In this document: in pieces, positions 24,201 to 37,373 of the stretch
Position numbering within the stretch: the first letter of the stretch is position 1
Layout: the number at the start of each line of letters is the position of its first letter
Assembly: GCF_008831285.2 (NCBI RefSeq)
Contig: NC_045138.2
Coordinates: 26,693,934 to 26,757,933, forward strand
From: Nymphaea colorata
Lineage: Eukaryota > Streptophyta > Magnoliopsida > Nymphaeales > Nymphaeaceae
Direction of reading: 5' to 3'
DNA: 64,000 bases
Translations under genes and position numbers: made by a program
The notes under the pieces: generated by a model
Told to the model about the DNA's origin: nothing
What the model saw: only the letters and a program-made list of their open reading frames with translations
Databases searched by the model: none

Positions 24201-27200
24201 AATTTCCTTAACTTTTCGGGGTAGGGAAGCAAAATGTCAGTGACTCATCACTCCAGCCTTTTTATTTTCCCACTTCAATTGTGGAATATAAATAAGCACA
24301 ATTTTCTTCATTTGAAATTTGAATTTGCACTTTTAGGTTCGTCAGGATGCTTTTCTTACAAATGCTATTTGACAGCTGGGATAGTATTGAAGGAAATGGT
24401 AAACCTGGAAGCTTCATAACTGGGTAACCAAGGTTGTCATTGAATGAAGAGAAGAGGCACACAAAGCAGAAACAAGAAACAAGGAATTCATAACTGTGTG
24501 TGAAGCAAGAAATATGATATCAATAAAAAGCATTATATTGGCAAATTTTTGGAGAATTATATAACATTTTATAAAATCTTGGAAACCTGTCTCTGATACC
24601 TTGAAAGAATCCTGAGTGTGATAAAGCCACCACAGTTCAAGTTCAGCAGAGAATAGGAAAGGAGAGAAAGCAGTGCATAAAGGGAGGGGGGGGGTGGCAG
24701 TTACAATGACAGCCCTCACAAACCTAATTCATTAATGAGATCTGTATATAATTTACATAAACAGAAATACCCTTTATAAGATGATTTACAATGTTGTAAT
24801 TCAGCACATGTTCATTAAGTATGCCAAAGTATTAAACGTGTTTGGATCTCCACAAGTTTTGTCCTGATCCAAGACATGTTGAATGCATTACCACGTCTGA
24901 TCAGTTGCTATCATGAGATCATAGTTAGAAATCAGACTCACAATTCATCAAGTTGATTGTTCATAAAATTCAGTTCTAAGTCCTGAAAAACATGGTTCCA
25001 TTGATGGAAGCTTATGATAGCCATAGCCAAGACCAGGTAACATTAGGTCTAAATTTCTAATCTAGATAATTTGAGTTTCTATTTCAAAGTCCATATATTT
25101 TTCCCTAGTTATTGGATGTTTCCCATAAACTCTAGTACGACAGAATAGGTAAATGCCTAACTACATTATATCAAAATCCATAATTGCAATGTTTTTGTGT
25201 GTCATATAAGTGTTGTGTAAGATTCAATTTTATATCTTTACATACCCATGCACTGGACGAAATCCATCCTTTTTGCACAGGGTTGCCCAGTAATTATATG
25301 CCTGCTGAATTTTTCGTTGCCACATCAACCATATTCTTAATGGACAATTGCAGACACATCGATTGAAGCCTTCTAAATATGGGGGCAACAGAGGTCACAA
25401 CTCACAAGCTTGGAAGGAAGTATTCGTAAACATCTTATTTATTCGAGACATACATGAAGTGGAAATAAAGGGAAGTCCTGGTTTACCTTAAACACTAAGC
25501 ACTAAAAATTGGGGAGCTGCTATGCAATTTTATCTTGTAGACTTCTTGTGTAAGATAAAGTGATTTCATGGAGTTAATGATCTTAAACAATGAAAAGTAC
25601 GTTGAAGTGTTAATCTTAAATTTCGACCATGTCAACCCTTCAGCAAAAACGTTTTTCTTTGTCCCTTAGTTATTTTTGTTTCCTTGCACATGTGAGATTA
25701 GGTGGCAGATCTGTTGGATTAGCATGAGATCCTATGTGCACTTCATCTAGTTGTGGTGCATTGCTTCGGTGAGTAGTATGGGATTGATGTTGGAATTTGC
25801 TATAGATGATTCTGCGGGTCTAATTTTGAACATGTACACTTCACATTATCAGATATTCAGTGAAGCCTTCTACACGTGGAGCTACAGAGGCCATTGAAAA
25901 GTGTGAATATCTTGCTATTAATCTGAGGGACATGTAGTGGAAATAATGGGAAATGTTGGTTTACAATACATACTAAGCACTATAAATTAGGCCTGATGCT
26001 ATGTGATTCTGTCTTCTAGATTACTCATGTCAATGAAGCATTTGTTACAAATATCATTCTCGGGTTTTTAACAACAAGGTTTTTCTCACATATTTTCCAG
26101 CAAAGTTCTCTTTCTTGTGCAAATCTCGGGAAAATGAAAAAAATCTAAATAAGAAACTAATAGAAGTGAAAAAAAAAACTAAATAAGATAATAAAATGAT
26201 GTTTTAATGATGATAAATAACTGCATTTAAGTTTAAATTTGAATTTATGATGATATTGATGTAAAGAACAAGAGAAATAAAAAAGGGAAAAGAAAGGTGA
26301 TAATTTATTTTCACTTCAAAAAAAAGAATCATATTGTCGAGTTTTTTTTTTTTCCCCTCATTCTTCTCATTAATATCATGATAATTTCATAAGTATCAGG
26401 ATGTCTGTGACAATGCAATGAAATGCTGTCTTGAAGGTAATGATCTTAAGCAATGAAAAAGTTTAGCAAAAATGTTTTCTTTTAACTTAGTTGCTTTTGT
26501 TTCCCTGCATTTGTGAAGTCAGGTGGCATATATGTTGGATTAATATGAGATCAAGTGGCAGATATGTTGGATTAATATGAGATCCTATTTGCTTCTTTTA
26601 GTTAAGGAGTTTTACTTTGTGAATCATTGATGTCAAAATTTGCTGTAGATGATTCTGCAAAAACCAAATTTGAACTTTTGCAGTTCCCAGGGTTTAATCC
26701 AAATGACAATGATATGTCAGCTAAAGTTTGCAGGATTAGTTTGCTCATTGTAGTTTTGGTATTACAACATTTAATATTAAATTAGCAAAAAAAATTCTTA
26801 AGGTGGTTCAATAATAATCAATAATGGAACACTGACATCTTCTTTAAGTTGCTTTATAATGTCATTGGAATTCGTTATTCTTCCATGTCTTGTTGAGCTT
26901 GTTCTCTTCTCCTATATAAGATGGTCTTGAAGTTATTTGATATGCATATGTACTGAAACTACTATGTAATATTTATATTGCAGGTACTGGCAGACAAGAT
27001 CAATCTTCCATGTAGGCTTGTAAAAGGGAGCTATTACACTGGTACTGATGAAGGAGCTGTTAACATGGTTAAGATAGATCATCAAAGGTACTTGAATCCG
27101 ACTATTTGCCATGTTGCAGTTTTTTCTTTACTTTCTAAAACTAAGTAATCATAGCTAGCTTTTCATCTTGGCCATTCAGGACTTTGGTTTTTGCTTGTGT

Positions 27201-30200
27201 ATACTCATAAGGCTACTCCAAGTGTTGTTTGTATTGTATACACATTAATGTCTATATGACGTGTCATTGAGTTATGTTTTGTGCTAATTCTTTAATATTC
27301 TTCTACCTGCTTGTTGGCTTTTAGGTAATTTGTAATTTCATGTGAAACAATTGGTTTTTGTGCCATCACATTTCTTATCATTCTGTTTTTTTCCTCCATT
27401 ATTTCAATATTCCATGGAAGCTGATACATAATTATTAAATTTTCAGTGAGTTTATCATTGATCTCATGGGAGCGCCAGGGACATTAATTCCAGCAGAAAT
27501 CCCCAGTAGTCATTCTCAGATATTTCAATCTGACATTATGTGCTCAGATACAATTTCACAAACCATTAAGGAGTTATGCTTGGCTCTTGATACAGGTGGT
27601 TGTCATTCTGGAAGCAAAGATGGAAAACTAAAGCCAAGCTTGGTTGATTCAAATATTCACCCCCCAGCAACAAATTCAGATTCCTCAGGAGCTGCAAATT
27701 ATTATCTTGAATATGTAAGCAGAGGTATAGGTGTTGAAACCAGTCAAGCTGAGATGTTTGAACATGAATTTGGGAAGCTCCTTCCTTCATTGGACAGTTC
27801 TTGTAAAAGCTTAGCCAGGAGAGAGGCAGAAACTCCTGGTCAACAAATGAAAGTTAAAGATGTTTCTACGTATGTGATCAGTTCTGCTCAAAATCCGCAA
27901 TTTGCACAAAAATTGCATGCTGTTCTATTGGAAAACGAGGCATCTCCTCCTTCAGATCTATTCTCTGACATACCTCACATACCAGGGAAAGAAATACAGC
28001 TTGGTCAACATAGCTCAATGGTAGAAAACTTTGGGGGTTGTGCATCTTCAGACCATGAAATTTTTGCGGCTTCTGCAAGCATAGATTCAGAAATGCCTGA
28101 CCATGAAAACGATCAAAATTGTTGCCTCAATAGGATAAACGAGAGAATCTCTAATATAGTTGATTCAAGAATTGCTGTTCATGCTTCCAATTTGTCTGAA
28201 AGGAGGCCTGACAATGGTGCTATCAATGGGGACAGACCCACGGATAAAATTGATGAAACAGGAGGATGTGTTATCCTGCAAAATTGTCAAGAAAATATAA
28301 AGGGCCAAGATGTAAGCGAAAGAGAGATGGTCAAAAGCAGCAAGCATGACATGGTCAAGTCTTTTGATGGAAAAATAAGCCCGGCATTTGCAGACTGGGA
28401 AATCCCATGGGAAGATCTTCAAATTGGTGAAAGAATTGGGCTTGGTAAGCAGTTGAAAGTTCATGACTGTCTGCAAGTCAAGGCATCCTCTCATTTTGGT
28501 TTCTGCATCAGTTGATGATGTTGACTCAATTTTCACCCATTACTTTATGTGCTTGAGATAGCACCTGCGGGTTCTCTGGTTCTGATTATTATCTCAATAA
28601 TATTAAGAGCCAAACATAACTCTCTAAGAAAACCTCCAGTTCGGATGGTTTGTGTTTGTGCATGCATGCATATACATGGAGCCATACTTGTCGCTGGCTT
28701 CTGTTACTTTCATGTTCATGTTAACCTTCCCTTGTGGTACTTGGATTCTACTAATTGATTTGATGGATTTAGAAAATTGTGTTGCTTCCTCTTATATGAA
28801 TATTTGATTGCGTTTATATTTTCAGGTTCTTATGGCGAGGTTTATCATGCAGATTGGAATGGCACTGTGAGCATCTAACTTTATGTACTATATAGTTTGT
28901 CCATACAGTTACATCTTTCATAAAGTTCACTAGTTCTATTCATGTTTTTGAAGTTTCAGTGTTATGTAACACATCTAGAATCTGGTGAAGGGACTAATAT
29001 TCCAATTCACGCTGGTTTGTCTCTGATGTGCCCAAGGTCAGGGCTTTCAGTGACCATGGTTGGTGTAATAGGCTGGCCATTTTTAGACCCAAATGTAAAA
29101 CAAAAGAAAAAGAAAAAGAAAGAAGCTGATAGGGATTAGGATGCAACCCTGTTGACAATACTGTGAGAAACATAATATAGCTGAAAAAATAAGGCATCAA
29201 TGTGCATTTTGCTCAAAATATGATGCAAAAATCTGATATTAAAGCTGATAAACCTGTACTAAATTAGTCAATGTGTGAAGGACATGGGAATTGCAATAAT
29301 TTTCTTCTTCAAATTAGTCTGGTAACTGGATGGTCCGGATGTTTTTCAAGGTGCATTTGTTGTAATATGGATACCTTTTCCTCGTCAATTTTTAGAAATC
29401 TTCTCCCGACCTTTATTTCCCAGTTTGATTTATTATTTGAGTTTCATATCCTAGATATTACTATATTACTACAGAGTATAGTCACAGAAAACACATTAAA
29501 AAAAAACGCGAAAAGACGCGATAAATTAACTAGCCGTTTAAAAGTAAAAAAAAAAAAAACGCATTTTTTTGAAAAAAACATTAAAAACGAAAAAACGTGT
29601 TAACCCGTTTTTTCATTTTCTATTTTTTATCTGTTGCAAATCTACTTATCTTTTGATGTTTGTGTTATTAGTTTCTCACTTATTTTATTTTCCCCCTATT
29701 TTTAGTTTTTTTAAAATTTTAAAAATTTACCGTTTTTTTCTCGTTTTTTTCAAGCTCACCGTATGATACCCGAGAAAAACCTTGCCGTTTAAAACTCCGA
29801 AACGTTATTTGTAACTATGCTACAGAGTACAAACTAAATATATATTCTGGTAAAGTATATACAGCATCTTTGCTTTATACATGTCATTTCATTACTTGAA
29901 AGTTGGATATCTTTCTTTTAATATTTATTTCATAAACTGTTGCAGGAGGTTGCCGTTAAGAAATTCTTGGACCAAGATCTCTCAGGGGATGCAATTCAGC
30001 AATTTAAATGTGAAGTAAGACGTCCTGTGAATTATTCTGTATTCATCATCTGATTTTTCTTTGTTTACCTAAGAAACACATGGCTTTGATGTTGTTTGAT
30101 GGCTAATCTACAAAAAGGAAAAATCAGGAGGCAATTACCAATTAGCACTGGAGCATGTCCTTAGTGGTATTAACCCTTTATGGTGCATCAGAAAATGCAT

Positions 30201-33200
30201 CTGCTTCCAACTTGATCGCTATAACCGGAATCTGGTAATTTTACAGGTGGAGATCATGCTAAGGCTGAGGCATCCAAATGTCGTCCTCTTTATGGGAGCA
30301 GTAACACATCCTCCAAATCTATCAATATTAACAGAATTTCTACCAAGGCATGTAGATTTTTTCATTCAATGTGAACTATGTGGCTTATTTGACAGAGTTT
30401 GAATTTAAAGATTGTGTATCATGAAATTGAAATGCAGGGGGAGTTTGTTCAGACTTTTACACCGCTCGAATGTTCAAATTGATGAGAAAAGACGGCTAAA
30501 GATGGCTTTTGATGTGGTTAAAATTCATACCCAGGATATGTTTTCATGATATTTCTTTTCTGGCCTCATTAAGGCTTATTAAGAACTTTTTTGCAGGCTA
30601 AGGGAATGAACTACCTGCATACAAGCCACCCGACAATTGTGCATCGGGATCTTAAGTCCCCAAATCTTCTTGTTGATAGGAACTGGGTAGTTAAGGTTGG
30701 TCAGTACCTAGTTATTGAAATATATTGTACTTTCAAGTAGTCTGCTTTACAGTTTGTGCTTAATAGAATGTCGCGTCTTCCAAATTCTTTTTATGCTTAT
30801 TGCTTGATAAGTTTCATTTGACCCCAAAAGTTTACTGTAATGACTGGCCTTCCAAAATGTTTTCACCTCTCAATTGTGCTACATGGATGCAGCCATGGAT
30901 GTGGGGATTCAGCAATTTTATATTTAAAGTATGACTGTTATAATAGGTCATTCAATGCTTGAGTTAAAGTGGCAAACCCATGTGTCATTCAGCTTTTTAC
31001 TACTAAGTTTATTAATTTCAGTTAACAAACACATATTCCATACAGTAACTTCCATGAAATTTGTACACAAAAAGGGACTTGTAAGTCTAATTAATGGCCT
31101 TTTCAAATTTTACTTTTCTATTTGAGTCCCACGTATTTTTTCCAGATATTGGAGACGGTGCTAATACTATGCTGGCACCACCTACTTTGAGACCTTTTGG
31201 ACGTAGTGGTAGCCAATTTAAGTATATATAAACCATATATGCATACTTGCACCCACCTCATGTGCTCGTCAATGCATATCTAACAAGGATATCAGCTTGA
31301 TTATGAGTCAGAGAGACAAAGCCAACCAGCAGAAGAATCTCTATTAGCCTATGTATAATCTTCCAAGACTGTTACTTGTACTAAACATATCTAATGGTGT
31401 TCTTTCTTTTCAAATACCTCTCCAACTTTGAACTTTGATTGGGCACAGCTGAAAGAGTTTCTTAAATAAATTCATACATGAAAGAGGCTTAAGGGATTAA
31501 TTGATGCCAATATCAAAATTAAACTCTTTGATATGGACTTGATTCAAGTATAAAAATGTTTGCCTGCTTTGGAACCTTGGAGAGAAGCAGAGTAAGCCTC
31601 ATGCGTGGGTGCATATATTTGTGTTTTTTCATGCACACATTTGTGCATGTATTTCTTGTTCCTGGGAGTAAACTAAGAAATGTAGAATATAGTGGACAAA
31701 AGCTAAAAGGTTGGTGGCTTTAGTAATCTTAAATAGAAGGCTGGCATGTATTTCTTTGAATAGAGATCAGCTGCTCAGCTGAGTCACCCATCCATGTCAG
31801 CGATTCATGTGACTATCAGATAATCAGTATGCTGCTGTGCATCTGCATCAGGTACACTGACAGCCAAATGAATGCTTGTGATGTGTGGCCAAACTCTTAA
31901 GGCTGCTCATGGATGACCCATTCTCTAATTTGTATTCCTTCTGATCCCTTGAAAATTCTCATTTCATTTGCAACTCTTTTCTGAAGTTGGCTTCTGTCTG
32001 GTTAGTGGTAAAGTTTGAGGCCATTACATCCTGTGCTTCCAAGATGTGATCGTGTAAATGATGACGCTACAGTGCTGGTCCTTCATGCTGTTGAATGATT
32101 CACATCATGTGTTGCTCGACTAATTTTGGGAAATTTATGAATTACTTTTTTGCAATGAGTAACCTCTAGAACAATCTATCTACACCAATCCCAGTCTTTG
32201 ATAAGTCCGGCTGCAAAAAGGTAAATGCAAAGGATGAAAATATTGTTGTGAATCTTATGCCATTCATAAAAAAAAAGGCCAAATTACAATATGTAACTTC
32301 CAGAAATGCTGGTAGGAATTTGGAGATAACTTGGAGAACCAGTTTTCCTTCCTAGACATCTGGGAGGTAAATTTCAGAAAAGGTTGTTCTTTCTTTTCTT
32401 TCCTAGACATAGTGCACTAGTCCTTTTATAAGCCTACATATTCAATCAGCTTCAAGAATTTACCCGTTCAACTTCTGTCTTTCTATCATTTCCATACAGG
32501 CATACACTGCTAAGTTTACCTGTAAATCATTTCATATCTGTGTTTTCTCTCATATTTCTATTGAATTCTCTTCAAATCAATCAAAGCATGTTTTTGCTTT
32601 TTATTCATTGAGGAGTACAACTGTACAATGTAGAATCTATATGTTACACTGAATTGATTTGTTGGATGCTAAACACTATTGCGGTGGCTGACAAATTCCT
32701 TGAGCTTACTTGCTAATTTTTGAGAATGTGCAGGTCTGTGATTTTGGCTTATCGCGACTAAAACACCACACTTTTTTATCCTCAAAATCCACAGCTGGAA
32801 CAGTACGTGCATTTTTGTTGTTTTTGCTTTTGTATATTTGCTCTGGACAGGCTTAGATGAACATCTTAGGAGCTGGTTTCTACATTTTTTTTCTGTTTTT
32901 GTCTCTCTTTGTTCGCGGATAACAGTAATGGTCTGTAGGCGTTTTTTAAATGTCTAAATGGGGCAACATCTTGGTTTAAAGAATAGGAAAAAATATTGTT
33001 TAGCATCTCCTCCTGTTACCAGTGACCATTCATTTTTGCAAAGTAGATGCTTATTGCTTAGCTTGCTAGACGTAATATCAGTCAAATGATTTGTGGTTGC
33101 AATTCTTGGCATTTCTTTCTGTAAACGTGTGGTTTCCTGTTGCAAGCCTGCTTTATAGATTTTCAGAAGACTAAGATTTTGATTTTTCATAACTATTATA

Positions 33201-34167
33201 TCTTCTGACAAGGAAGAAAAACTGAAAAAGCATATTAAAAGTTGAACTTTACTGTTAAACTGCAGCCTGAGTGGATGGCACCGGAGGTCTTAAGGAACGA
33301 ACCATCCAATGAAAAGTGAGTGAAACAAATAGAAAGATCATGGGAACTTTTCCTCACAAGTCAGGTTATAACTGTCTTTCATAGAACTGAACATGATGCT
33401 GCCTTTCTTCTCAGATGTGATGTATATAGTTTTGGCGTGATATTATGGGAGTTGGCTACATTACGTATCCCATGGAGCGGAATGAATCCAATGCAGGTTG
33501 TTGGAGCTGTTGGGTTCCAAAACAGACACCTCGATATTCCAGAAGAGGTCCACCCAATGGTTGCAAAAGTAATACGTGATTGTTGGCAAAGGTAGGCTAA
33601 GTTTTTGTAAATCAATTCATCACTCCCTGAAGTCTTCTCTTTCTCTATTTCAGTTCCCTCTAATCTTATCTTCTTTCATATGGTTGTATAACCACGGTTT
33701 GCTTGTTGAGCATAGTTCCACCATGGCAGAGTCATATACATTTGAGTTCTGTTATTCAAATTATTTTGGTACTGCCAACAAGATCTCTGTCCACTTAGCT
33801 ATGGTTACCTTGAGTTGAAGAAGGTTCGCATATCACTGTTGGCATAATCTGGTAGGTGTCTGGTCTGCCTAGACCGAGCTTGCCTATCAAAAAAAAAAAA
33901 AAGGAGAAAAAAAAATGTTTTGCACCGGCTGCTGTATATGCTGGGCGGGACATACAGAATTTCACTGACTTGTTCTGGCAATTTAAACAGATGATTTTCA
34001 TGCTTGATTCTTTTATAGGACTGTTTGATTTATCACTCTCAAAAAACTGTTGGATCTCCTAAGCTTTTTGTCTCTGGTTTTGTAGTGATCCAAGTCAGCG
34101 TCCTTCCTTTGCCCAGCTTCTGGCTCCACTGAAGCAACTTCGACAACTAATTGTAGGGAACACTTAA
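21294..34167 (+). CDS. EDR1: EDR1-type Raf-like MAP kinase kinase kinase
   Basis: EDR1 is a CTR1-related Ser/Thr kinase that restrains defence, cell death and ethylene-linked senescence. Exons: 21294-21716, 23441-23881, 26984-27087, 27447-28444, 28826-28866, 29946-30014, 30247-30347, 30438-30516, 30597-30695, 32734-32802, 33266-33315, 33415-33591, 34086-34167; all in phase, 910 residues, close to the family's length. A low-complexity basic N-terminus ([15 protein letters not shown]) precedes the EDR1 domain, about 140-335 ([32 protein letters not shown]). A long disordered linker leads to the kinase domain, about 645-905: GLGSYGEV loop, VAVK lysine Lys674, [10 protein letters not shown] with Asp770, CDFG with Asp788, then MAPEVL. 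All catalytic residues are present. The intron after exon 7 has a GC donor. Introns 1, 2, 5 and 9 are long; intron 5 carries a MITE. EDR1 rather than CTR1 follows from kinase wording and linker length. Confidence 0.95.
22316..22450 (+). repeat. SINE-like element (family 2) in EDR1 intron 1
   Basis: A-box-like TTGGCATAGCTGTTTGG at 22316-22332 and B box GGTTCAATTCC at 22361-22371, followed by GTGGATGTCAACTCCTTG. It resembles the copy at 14985-15130 in the same order. It lies in the sense orientation of the host gene. Confidence 0.5.
25365..26700. repeat. Large tandem duplication in EDR1 intron 2
   Basis: Unit A (about 25365-25860) and unit B (about 25861-26055 plus 26400-26700) share a series of matching blocks in the same order: GAAGCCTTCTA, GTGGAAATAA-GGGAA, ACTAAGCACTA, TTAATGATCTTAA-CAATGAAAA/GTAATGATCTTAAGCAATG, TGTTGGATTA-ATGAGATC, and TTTGCT-TAGATGATTCTGC. 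Unit B is split by about 345 bp of unrelated AT-rich DNA. Both lie in the intron at 23882-26983. Confidence 0.65.
26523..26586. repeat. 32-bp tandem duplication
   Basis: GTGGCATATATGTTGGATTA... (26523-26554) is followed directly by GTGGCAGATATGTTGGATTA... (26555-26586), nearly identical. It sits inside unit B of the larger duplication and has only one counterpart in unit A, so it arose later. Confidence 0.75.
29478..29819 (+). mobile_element. MITE, family M1, copy 2, in EDR1 intron 5
   Basis: This 342-bp element begins ATAGTCACAGAAAACA and ends TTATTTGTAACTATG, so the termini are inverted repeats. It is flanked by a perfect 9-bp direct repeat CTACAGAGT (29469-29477 and 29820-29828). A 9-bp target-site duplication suits Mutator-type elements. 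It is non-coding and lies in the intron at 28867-29945, in the same orientation as copy 1. Confidence 0.8.
30348..30437 (+). other. EDR1: GC-AG intron of EDR1 (intron 7)
   Basis: The kinase reading frame requires the exon to end CTACCAAG at 30347 and to resume at 30438 with GGGGAGTTTG, giving [10 protein letters not shown]. The intron therefore begins GCATGT and ends ATGCAG. The nearest GT (GTAGAT, four bases on) would put the next exon out of frame. GC-AG introns are a known minor class in plants. Confidence 0.88.
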
Positions 34168-34792
34168 ACTTTGCAGTTGGCCCAGGGAGGGGCAGCTTTA
34201 ATTGCCTTTGCATATTTCGTCCATTGCGATCTTGTCGTTTGGGTTTTGATGCAGTAAGAAGCGCAGATGGTCTCAAAGAAGTTTTAGCAGATTATTTGAA
34301 GCTTAGTGCTTGAAAGCACGTCTGCAGCACCTCAAGTTCCAACTGCTTCAGATGATTTTTTTTTTTCCTTCTTTCTGTCCACAGTGCGAAGCATGGTGGG
34401 TCAGTGGAATAGAATTACCAGAATGGTATGAAAGGTGATGAATGTGAGACTAACAGGAAAAAATAATAGCTAGTAAATAACAAATAAATAAAAAGGTAAT
34501 GGTGAGAGGTTAAGGGGACATAGATCAGAGAAACAGAAGGAAAACAAGGCGAACAAAAGAGTACTTGAGCCGAAAAGCCTAAAGTGTACACAGTTTGATG
34601 TGATTGTTTTTTCATCAATATTAGCGTAGGAAATGCACAAGCCGCATTCCTATGTTTTAAGCATTTATGCATGTAAGGTATCAGATAACAGGTGTACAGA
34701 TCAAATGTGATTATTGCTTGTCTGAATATTTCCGCAGGAATGCATAAGTGGCAGTCCTGTGTTATTTATTCTATACAAGAATTGTACTGGAT

Positions 34793-34851
<59 letters not shown>

Positions 34852-37373
34852 TATTATGCATTATTAATCCCCTGCTGTTGCACGATAGCATTACCACAAT
34901 TACCACAACGACAGCCAATTGTCATCATCATCACCATAAATGCAGTTACCATAACCATCATCGTAGACATATTAACCATCACCACCAACACTATTGCAGC
35001 GTCAATCAGCTAACCTTTCAGGTGCTCGTAGCAGCAACTTCCTTATTGCGTTGATTTACTATCACTTGTGAACGAATGTTGGTGTTTGTCCTGCACCGTG
35101 CCCCAGCCTATGGTCCTCTGGTCTTCTTGCTGAAGCCTCCCAGGCCCTTATCCCGCAAGTCTAAACAGTCCACAAGATACAAGGGAAGAAATGCGGACCT
35201 ACGTCAAGAAGGTATTGGAAAAGCACCACATACCAGCACATATCTCCTCAGGAAAATGTGATTCTAATCTACCAACTTCCACCTTAGTCTGCAATATGAA
35301 AGGCACCAATGATAGATCAGCCGAAGGCTCCCAGTATCAAGAAACAAAGCCTCGAATCGTTGAAAAAAACCGAAATTCTTCTTTACCAATAAAATGCTTT
35401 TGCTATGTCCTTTCAAAATTATGTCAGATATTCTATTCTTTGCTTGAATGGATGCCCTCATCGTTCATTATGGAATTTGCGAATTCGCTCCTTTGAGTCC
35501 ATGGGTGCAGTTCTTTTTCCCAACAAAAATTTTGCTGCAAGGATTTTTGTCACCACTTTATGCGCCATGTTACAAGTGCAATTGGGCTAACTGCCCAACA
35601 TTTATGTTGCATCACTACTTCAATTCCATTGGTTTAGGAATGTCCTGAGCTAAACTCCCTACCATCTCTCTCTGTCAGGCTGATTGCACCGTCTTCACTG
35701 GATAAGAATTACATGGTTAGTAGCCATGTTAAACTTCACAAAGTTGGGTGTGTTCCCATATCCACAGCCTACATGACAAAGCAAAGTCTTCCACGCCTTC
35801 CCACCTCGAGTATTTTAACATGGGCCACGCCACACCAATCTTGGTGTCTCGTATCATCAAAATTCAATGACAAATACTTCAAAATCAATGTTCAAATCAC
35901 TGTCAACCGTCTAAGCCATCTGGATAAATGACTTGTCTCTCTCCCAAATTGCATTTTTAACCACCTCTGAGAATGCGTTCAAACAAAGAAGCCAGATGCA
36001 GCCCAAAAGGGAAAAGAAAAAAAATCAGCACCAAGTATGAGCAGGTAATAATGTTAAAGTCAGCTTGTAGAATAACACGGCCAGTGCTCTGAAAGCGTCA
36101 CCACCGAAAATTCCAAGGAGCGCCTGAAGAGTGCTTTAATATGGGAAACATCAGGTCGGTATTGAGCCAGGACATTTTGTCTCCCCAATTCCCAGTTCTT
36201 CCCTTGGTTAGTCAGTCAGAGGTCCTGCTCAGCAGCACAACCGTCTGCCATTGCCAATGGTGCAGCCCAGCAGCTTCTTGACTTAACCAAATTTGAACAG
36301 GAGAGAAGATCTAGCAATGTCACACATCCAAGTCTTTATATTCCTTCTGATCTCCCCCTTTTCTTCATTAGCGAGGACAGGTGCCTTCATGCACCTGGCT
36401 GTTTCCAAGTCATCCCTGCCAGTTACCCTTTGAAACGAACTAGGATGCCCCCTTATTGGCCCAGAATAAAAGTAATGGAGCTGTGACCTGAAATTTTTCT
36501 TCATTGTAAGCAGAAAGCTATCCAGCTTCTGTAGACATGGATCGGACATATTATTATAGCAGATTATGTCCAAAAAAATCTTCAAAGCACACATGGAAGG
36601 GCCTCTATTGATGAGTCACCATCCCCATAAGTGATGGCTACTAAATAAGGAGTTAAAATGCCTCCAGATACAGCACGGTGGAGAAATTCTTTAATCCAGC
36701 TGATTTAGCTCTAATCAAATAAACCCTTTCTAGTCCCGGTAAATATATTCAGAAACCACAAAAGTACCAGTAACTAATTCATACTAATCAACAGCTTAAG
36801 TTAGTTACGACTAAAATCTGCAATTTGTGTTAAAAAGGAGCCAACAAATAGCAGAAGCAAATCAGCCAGCAACAAGTTGGACCTTTTTTGCAATGGAGGC
36901 ATTCATATATGAACTCCCAACGCGATCAGGAACATGCCAAATATGATAGAAGGCCTGTTTAATATTACAAAATACAGTTTATTCATATTTTTTCAAATAA
37001 CAGATAAAGAAGAAACAGAAAATAGAGACACAACCCTACAGAAATATGAACTCGAGAAAAAAACAAAACCCTCAATTAACAAGTGTAGGGTGTTAAGAGA
37101 CTGAGACTAGTATCTTTTGGATATACACTTCTGTCAAACAAAAATATCTGGGGAATATACATCAGGGACATGAGACACATGCATGAGGATGTCCAATTGA
37201 AGTAGACTAAATATTTCTTTGGAAGAGAAACTACCGAACTCGAGTGATAGTGAGAACCTGGAACACCTAACAATCTGCTCTTTTAGTTGACAGTTACCAG
37301 TAACCAAGTTTTCTTGGCCTGAGTGGTCATAGAGGTTCTTAACATAAGAAAATAGAGGCCTGATGCATTCCCA
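34168..37373. other. Region between the convergent EDR1 and GON-4-like genes
   Basis: It begins with the EDR1 3' UTR, with AATAAA-like signals near 34482-34491. A (CT)n(AT)n array lies at 34795-34850, followed by CAT/ACC-rich low-complexity DNA to about 35000. The part 35070-36650 is less AT-rich and has short open frames on both strands but nothing I recognise. The 3' UTR of the minus-strand gene probably occupies the right end. Confidence 0.55.
34795..34850. repeat. (CT)n(AT)n compound microsatellite
   Basis: A CT run of about 24 bases is followed directly by an AT run of about 33 bases. Confidence 0.95.

Noticed and set aside
28165-28536. Minus-strand open frame inside EDR1 exon 4
   Set aside because: Antisense shadow of a long coding exon.
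30348-30355. A GT donor four bases beyond the GC donor in EDR1
   Set aside because: It puts exon 8 out of frame and destroys the conserved kinase wording.
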